In this document: piece after piece, positions 58,122 through 64,000 of the stretch
How positions within the stretch are numbered: the first letter of the stretch is position 1
Layout: each line of letters opens with the position of its first letter
NCBI GenBank assembly: GCA_946699065.1
Contig: CAMPDV010000089.1
Coordinates: 1 to 64,000 of the forward strand
From: Loxodes magnus
Lineage: Eukaryota; Ciliophora; Karyorelictea; Loxodida; Loxodidae
Direction of reading: 5' to 3'
DNA: 64,000 bases
Translations under genes and position numbers: made by a program
Notes under the pieces: generated by a model
What the model was told of the DNA's origin: nothing
Database searches by the model: none
The model's input: only the letters and a program-made list of their open reading frames with translations

Positions 58122-61100
58122 ATGAAGCGTTTCTGAAACAAGTGTCTTTTAATAAGTGTAAGTGTTTTAAGAATTACATTGAAATTTATTTTCGTAGATA
58201 ACCCTAGATTTGGTTATTAAGTACAGTATAAATAAGCATTCCTTTCATAAACGTAGTGTTTAACTTTATTTTGTCCTAAATTATAATAAATTAAAAACAC
58301 TTTTGAACAAAGTGGCTGTCTCAAGTTTTAGAGATCAAATGGCAAAAATCTTGGACTCAGTCAATAAAATCAAAACTAGTCTGCTTTTGCTTAAATCTGA
58401 TACTAGAATGGAAGTTAATACGAAGGCTAAATAGCAAATAATAGGAAATAAGGTTTTGGAATTTTCTACTATGAAGATGGTAAATTTTATATAGGAAAGT
58501 GATTAAACAATAAGCAGCATGGAGCAGGAATTTTATATTACAGAAACGGAGACCTTTTTGAAGGATAGTTTTAAAAAAATAAAGGATATGGAAAAGGAAT
58601 TTTGCACTAAGCAAACGGACAATTTTATGAAGGAGAATTTTTCCAAGGAAAAAAAGAAGGAAAAGGAATTGAATATTACACTAATGGAAAAAAATTTACT
58701 GGAGAATGATTAAATAATAAACCTTTTGATGGAAAAGGAACCGTTCTATATGAAAATGGTGATATCTATGAAGGACACTTCTGTATTGGTAAAAAAAGTG
58801 GGAAAGGGATTCTATATTATGCTGAGGGAGAAACGTTTTAAGGTATATGATATAATGATCAACCAAATATAGGAAAAGGACTTTTTAAATATGAAAATGG
58901 TGATAAATATAAAGGCTAAATTCTTAGATATAAAAAGAACGGTCAAGGAATTCTATATTGCGCAGATGGAAGTGAATAGAAAGGAGAATGATATGAAGAT
59001 TAAAAATTAGTTAATAAAGTAGTTTAATATTAGAATGGAGATAGATATGAAGGATAAATTTTCTAGGACTAAAAGCAAGGTAAAGGAACTCTTTACTATG
59101 TAAATGGAGATATATACGAAGGAAAGTTCTTTAAAGATAAACGGCATGGATATGGAACTTAGATATATAATAATGGGGATATATATAAAGGATATTGAGA
59201 TTAAGATTTATATTGTGGTAATGGAATTCTAAAATACAAAGATGTTGGCATATATAAAGGCAACTTCAGCTAAGGTTAGAGATAGTACTATGGAAAAATT
59301 TAATATGATAGTGGAGGTAAGTTTGCAGGATTATGATTTAATGACTAACCTTATAGTGGATAAGGAAAGTTTAAATATAGAAATAATGATTGGTTTGAAG
59401 GATAGTGGCTAGAAGGGAAAAGAGAAGGATAAGGTATACTTAAATATGCTGAAGGAGGATGATTTGAAGGGTAATGATAGAATGACTAGCCATATAAAGG
59501 AAGAGGATTGATTAAGTATTAAGATGGTTATAAAAATAAAGGAAATATATTCGCATAAAAAAAGAATGGAAAAGGTATCCTTTATTGTCCAGATGGTAGT
59601 ATAGAAGAGAGCAAATGATTTGAAGATTGAAAATGTGAATTAAAATCAGTTTAATACAACAACGGAGACATGTATACAGGGTGACTCTGTTTGTAGTAAA
59701 AACAAGGGAAAGGTAGTCTTTATTATGCAAATGGAGATTTATATGAAAGAAAATTCTTTTAAAATGCTAAGTATGGAAAAGGAATTTAAAAATATAAAAA
59801 TGGAGATGTATATGAAGGAGACTGGAATAAAGGTTAACGAAGCGGATAAGGATTTATAAAATATAGTAATGGAGATACTTATTAAGGACTATTTAATCAT
59901 GATTTTCCAAACTTTGAAGGAATCTTAAACTTTAATGATGGATATACCTTTGATGGAATTAATTTAACTAAGAAGAATAATTTTACTCCTCAAAAATAAT
60001 CTGATCAACTAGCTGAAAACTTTAATAACTCTTAAACGAAAGTAGAAGTTAAGAAAGTGAAGATATGAGCTAGCAGTTATATTTTGCAATAAGTTATATA
60101 ATTTATAGACAATAAGAGCCTTTGTTCGCTTTAATTAGCGAACTCTTACTTCTACAACTTTAACTATAAGTTTAAAGTTTTGAAAATAAAATCAATTTAA
60201 GAAGTTGGAGATTAACTATCTAATAAAGTGAAATGAATTATAAAACAAGTTGAGCTTCATGAAGTGAAGCAGCTATAAATTGATTCATCTTATTTCAAAT
60301 AGAATTAGTATGAAGAGTTTAAATATTTGTTTTATAAAACATTCCTAATTAGAGAAAAATTAAGTCTACAAAACCCTAAAATTTATCAATTGGAAGAGCT
60401 TATAATTACTAATTAATAAACAGGCTAGGCCTAACTTATTATTCCTTAGTGGATGCATTTAACAAACTTAAAAAAGCTTCAAATTACTGGATTTTATGAT
60501 ATTTCATGTTTAAAGTTCCTTTAGCATTGCAATAAATTGAAATATCTAGACTTAAATACAAAATCAAAATATTTTCTGAAATATAGTTATAATAAAAACT
60601 ATTATATGGGAAAAGAAGAAAGAGTGTTCAAATATCTAAGCTTAAATAGCAGTCTATAGGTTTTAAAGATCAACAATATGTTCATTAATATAGATTCTGT
60701 AAAGCTATTTTTACAAGAAAAAGGAAATCTAATTTAAGAGTTAGAAATTAATCATAACCTAGAAGCTCATTCATATATATAATATTGTCCTAATTTGAAA
60801 AAGATAGACTTGCACTTAAACTAGGATAACTAAAAGGTACTTACTATGTTAAGTCAAGCTTACCTTTAAAGACTAAAAATAAGTGGAATCAAGCGAGATA
60901 AGAGCATTGATGAATTAGTCCGTTCTTAGTTTAATTAGCTTTAAGCATTAAAAATATATAACTAAGATAGCATAAATGATAAAGATTTACATTTATACTA
61001 AAGAACACTCGCAATCTAAAAGAACTGTCAGTAAAATCTATAAAATATTATTCATTTCAATCCCAGTGAGAGATTGGTTATCGAATTCCGTAATAAATAG

Positions 61101-61852
61101 GATAAAATGCATTAATAGAAATAGGAAATTATGGCCAAAATTTAGAAATTCTAAAGTTAACCTGGATAAAACACATTAGCAACTAAACCCTATAATATAT
61201 ATTTTAAAATTGCAGAAACCTCAAATAAATCAAGCTTTCATAAATAGATAACATTAATAGCAAAACCTTTGCTATTATCAACTAGTATTGTTAATAGTTG
61301 GATTGATTAGAGCTATCAAACATATAGATATTTTACTTAAACACTATAATAAAAGAAATTCCCTTCAAAGCATTAAAAAAACTAAATATTAGTATCTCCT
61401 AAAAGGATTTGATTCTATTAAAATAAATATTTAGAAAAGGCTATAATTTGAAATATTTAGAGATATCCTTCGATTATCTTATAAGAGAAGATTTTCCTAT
61501 CTACAACAAAAAAGGTTTACCTTATCCAATTTTTAAAAGCCTAAAATAATTGAACATTTAGCTATAATAGTCTTAAAATTGAAGTAAAGTTGATAATCTT
61601 TAGTAGCAGCTTAAATAATTCAAAGTATAAGTGATAAAAGAAAAGAAAAGGATAAAAAGATGTACTGATCAAGACCCTTTTGAGTAACTTTTATACTTCT
61701 AAATAAAAGTTTAATTTTATAATTTAGAAAAATATGCTTCATCATCATTTTTTAAGCTCTTTTATATTTCTTTGTTTGAATAATTTTTATTGTATATTAA
61801 ATATTTTTCATTAAAATAAAAAAAGTATTTACTTTTAATCCTAGCTATATGA
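58122..61852 (+). CDS. MORN-repeat / leucine-rich-repeat protein, one apparent frameshift
   Basis: MORN repeats are certain from about 58410 (YQNGSQYEGQIANNRKQGFG, DGKFYIGKWLNNKQHGAGIL, with W = TGA) to about 59960, more diverged than in the 5' gene and about 24 in number. An LRR domain of the AMN1 type follows (CNKLKYLDLNTKSKYF; CPNLKKIDLHLNQDNQKV). At 60985-60995 the LRR reading moves by one base; beyond it LRRs continue (NYGQNLEILKLTWIKHISNQ, CRNLKQIKLSQIDNINS) to GLPYPIFKSLKQL, the counterpart of NPYPIYKNLKKL in the gene at 1-3850. The in-frame ATG at 58122 is the earliest plausible start but lies about 290 bp before the repeats; the true start may be closer. TGA 61850-61852 ends the shifted frame. 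Same inferred scaffold role as its paralogue. Confidence 0.8.
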
Positions 61853-63340
61853 TTAGAAGCGAAAGTATATAAAATCTAATATATAGAATTTAATCTATAA
61901 TTGATCTGAAAATATTAGTATACTAAGTAAAATAGATCTAAGTACATAGTTGCTTATTTAATGCCTTTTATTTGTTAGATTATTTTAATCTCAGTGTACT
62001 ATATCCAATGCTACATTTTTTTCTAAATCAAATCTTATTAAAGATCGTGTAAAATCTCGTTGCTGCGCAATTTTATCGAAAGTTTTTTACACAAATATCT
62101 CTTAATCTTTTTTTTTCTAAATGTAGCGAGGACTTGCTATTTAAACCTGCCAAAGCATAAAGTATTATGCAATTAAGGTTCGATCTTTTCCCAACCTATG
62201 ATGAAGTAGGCTTTTTACTGGCGTTTTTAGTTCTTGAGCTTGGTATATTTTACGCCAGAAAATCTCATACTTCACTGGATCCTTCTAAGATTAACCTCCA
62301 TCAGCACTCTTTTCTAAGTTCCTTACTGGGCTTCAATCAACTTCGAAGGTAAGAGCTTACCTCTTTATTTAAATGATTAATGAAAAAATGCATTAATTCT
62401 AATTTCATTATACATGATTAGTTTTTGATGGAAAAAAGGAAATTATAGTAGTTATAATTAAAGCTCTGCTGAAACAAATCATATAGTTAGAATAATTCTA
62501 TTTCATTACTTGAAACCTTTTAAAATGTTTACTTTATCATATATCCTAAACTATTTGTTAGCTAGCCTAGAGCATTAATATTTGTTTATTATCCTTTTTG
62601 AAGAAGAGGAAAAATTAAAAGAATTTAGCAATTTTTCCATTTTCGTAAAATTTGCGATTTGTATTATATGAGTCTAGCTTTATTTTAAATTTAATTAATT
62701 TTATAAGTGAGAAAACTAAACTGCCTTAGTGTTAAAAATTTTTAAATTACTATGAGAACTTTTTCTAATTATTGAATCTTAATCTACTTTTGGGTTTATT
62801 TCATCTAGTAATATATTTATTGAAGTATTTTATTTACTTTCCAGATTGTTTTTTTCTTTTTCTTTTCTGAATCAATTTAATGATTATTTAGTTGTCAACA
62901 CTATAAGCAAGGATTTCTTTCCTCCTTTCTAAAATGTTCAAATATTTTCTTTCTATGATTTAATAATATTTTAGGAGAACTCCTCTTGCTATGAAAAGCC
63001 TATCGAGTTCTAAGATTAACTTTTACTTATATTCAGAAAGAATTTTTTTTATATGAAGATATTTAAAGATAAAGTAGTTTGCAATTTTATGTATTAGTCT
63101 TTAGCATTCTTGGATTTTTTGCAATTGAAGTTAACTTTTTTTGATTGATTATCTCTTCTGACATAATCCTTATTTAAATTATATTGAGTAAAGAAATTAT
63201 TTCTTTAAACAAAGAACGCTCAACCTTTTATAAAAATTGCTAAATTATTAATTTTTAAAACCATGTTAAACCATAAAAAAGTAACTTTTGAGTAAAAAGA
63301 AGCAAAATGATTCCAATGAAGTTAGATGATATAACATTGA
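61853..63340. other. intergenic DNA, one GC-richer patch at 62090-62350
   Basis: Mostly AT-rich without recognised genes. The patch 62090-62350 is clearly less AT-rich and open on both strands: plus MQLRFDLFPTYDEVGFLLAF, minus EVNLRRIQQSMRFSGVKYTK then QQKAYFIIGWEKIEPQLHNT. Its composition matches element ORFs elsewhere in the window, so a fragment of an element is likely, most probably on the minus strand. Confidence 0.4.
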
Positions 63341-63341
63341 T

Positions 63342-64000
63342 ATGGCTATTTAAAGAAGGAAGTAAATAGTAAAGCACTAAAGCTTTAGCTATTTCTTTTA
63401 TATCTCTCTAGGAATATCTTTGCTCTTTTGTCTATTCTATTTATTACTCGTTCCCTTCTATTATTTAATTAATCTTCTTCTTATTTTTATAAACGGCTTT
63501 TTATTTTTTTGGCTGAGTAGTATAAAGATAATTAATGATGTTAAGATGCTTAAACTTAAGAATTATCTTTAGGTTGAGAAGTAGTTTACAAATAAGACCA
63601 ATATCTTGCTTTATTTGATAAATTGAAGAAATAAGTTAAAAGGTATAAAACTCTCCTATAGCAAGTTTATCAGATCTGATTATAAACGATAGAAATATAT
63701 CCCTACTTTCAAAAAAGAACTCATAACTTTGGGACTTTTTTATAAAATTTTTAGCAAAATAAAAGGTTACTAAAAGGTGAAGCTAAGGAACTTTTAAAAA
63801 GAAAACCTAAACTAACTATTTAGACTAGAAGATTGAAAAGCAGAAGATAATAATTCTTTTAATAGAATATTTGAATAATTTAAGAATGAATATTTCTAAT
63901 AAATATGGAAAAAGCTAAGGAAACAAAAAATGATTAAAACCTAAAATGATAGAATAATTCTAAAGCAAACTAAACTATTATTTCACTGTTATTGGATAAA
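63342..64000 (+). CDS. membrane protein, 3' end outside window
   Basis: ATG 63342 (MAIQRRKQIVKHQSFSY) then two adjoining hydrophobic helices (FFYISLGISLLFCLFYLLLV, YYLINLLLIFINGFLFFWL), and a basic, helical C-terminal part (DVKMLKLKNYLQVEKQFTNK, YIPTFKKELITLGLFYKIF, FNRIFEQFKNEYFQQIWKKL). The frame is open to the end of the window with two TGA-Trp codons. No family recognised. A competing frame from ATG 63307 reads less naturally in its second half and was not chosen. Confidence 0.55.

Noticed and set aside
58357-59730. Minus-strand ORFs of 85 and 72 codons and a plus 64-codon ORF
   Set aside because: Shadows of the MORN repeat region.

Overview
The window reads as nuclear DNA of a ciliate with a reassigned genetic code. 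It is very AT-rich. Real genes appear only when TAA and TAG are read as glutamine and internal TGA as tryptophan, with TGA also serving as the stop. Conserved domains fix this: WD40 repeats (DQKWI with TGA at W), MORN repeats (GxW with TGA), a leishmanolysin-type peptidase (HWDAR and DTGWY with TGA at W) and CCHC zinc knuckles in which TGA and TGG alternate at one position. UAR=Gln with UGA=Trp/stop is the code known from karyorelict ciliates such as Loxodes and Parduczia; Condylostoma is the nearest alternative. The assignment to a group is inference. Conventional ORF calling gives only fragments here. All CDS below were read by eye in this code, so ends are sometimes uncertain because TGA is ambiguous.

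Layout. 1-3850: 3' part of a MORN-LRR gene (+). 4-17 kb: AT-rich DNA with fragments of gag-like mobile-element ORFs and two good gag ORFs (8.9 kb, 11.5 kb). 17.3-21.4 kb (-): a leishmanolysin-like membrane protease and a truncated paralogue downstream. 22.8-27.3 kb: two long unrecognised genes and a tRNA-Thr(CGT). 27.7-31.4 kb: a gag ORF with a CCHC knuckle and a decayed reverse transcriptase ending in a (TTAAA)n tail. 32.5-33.4 kb (-): a WD40 protein. 35-44 kb: a cluster of gag-like ORFs on both strands. 44.5-47 kb (-): a pentapeptide-WD40 gene with a long 126-bp repeat array. 47.9-49.7 kb (-): two gag-like ORFs. 50.5-52.7 kb (-): a RING-like/pentapeptide/WD40 gene. 53-57.7 kb: more small elements. 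58.1-61.9 kb (+): a second MORN-LRR gene. 63.3-64 kb (+): the start of a membrane protein gene.

Two layers can be separated. Host genes belong to repeat-domain families (MORN, LRR, WD40, pentapeptide) and a secretory protease, typical of ciliate expansions. The rest is dominated by about twenty short elements. Most carry one gag-like ORF (variable N-terminus, coiled coil, usually a CCHC knuckle) and end in a conserved RNA-like stem-loop followed by an AT tail. Only one reverse transcriptase remnant is visible, so most copies look non-autonomous. Several unrelated element bodies share one 3' stem-loop, which suggests mobilisation by a common partner.
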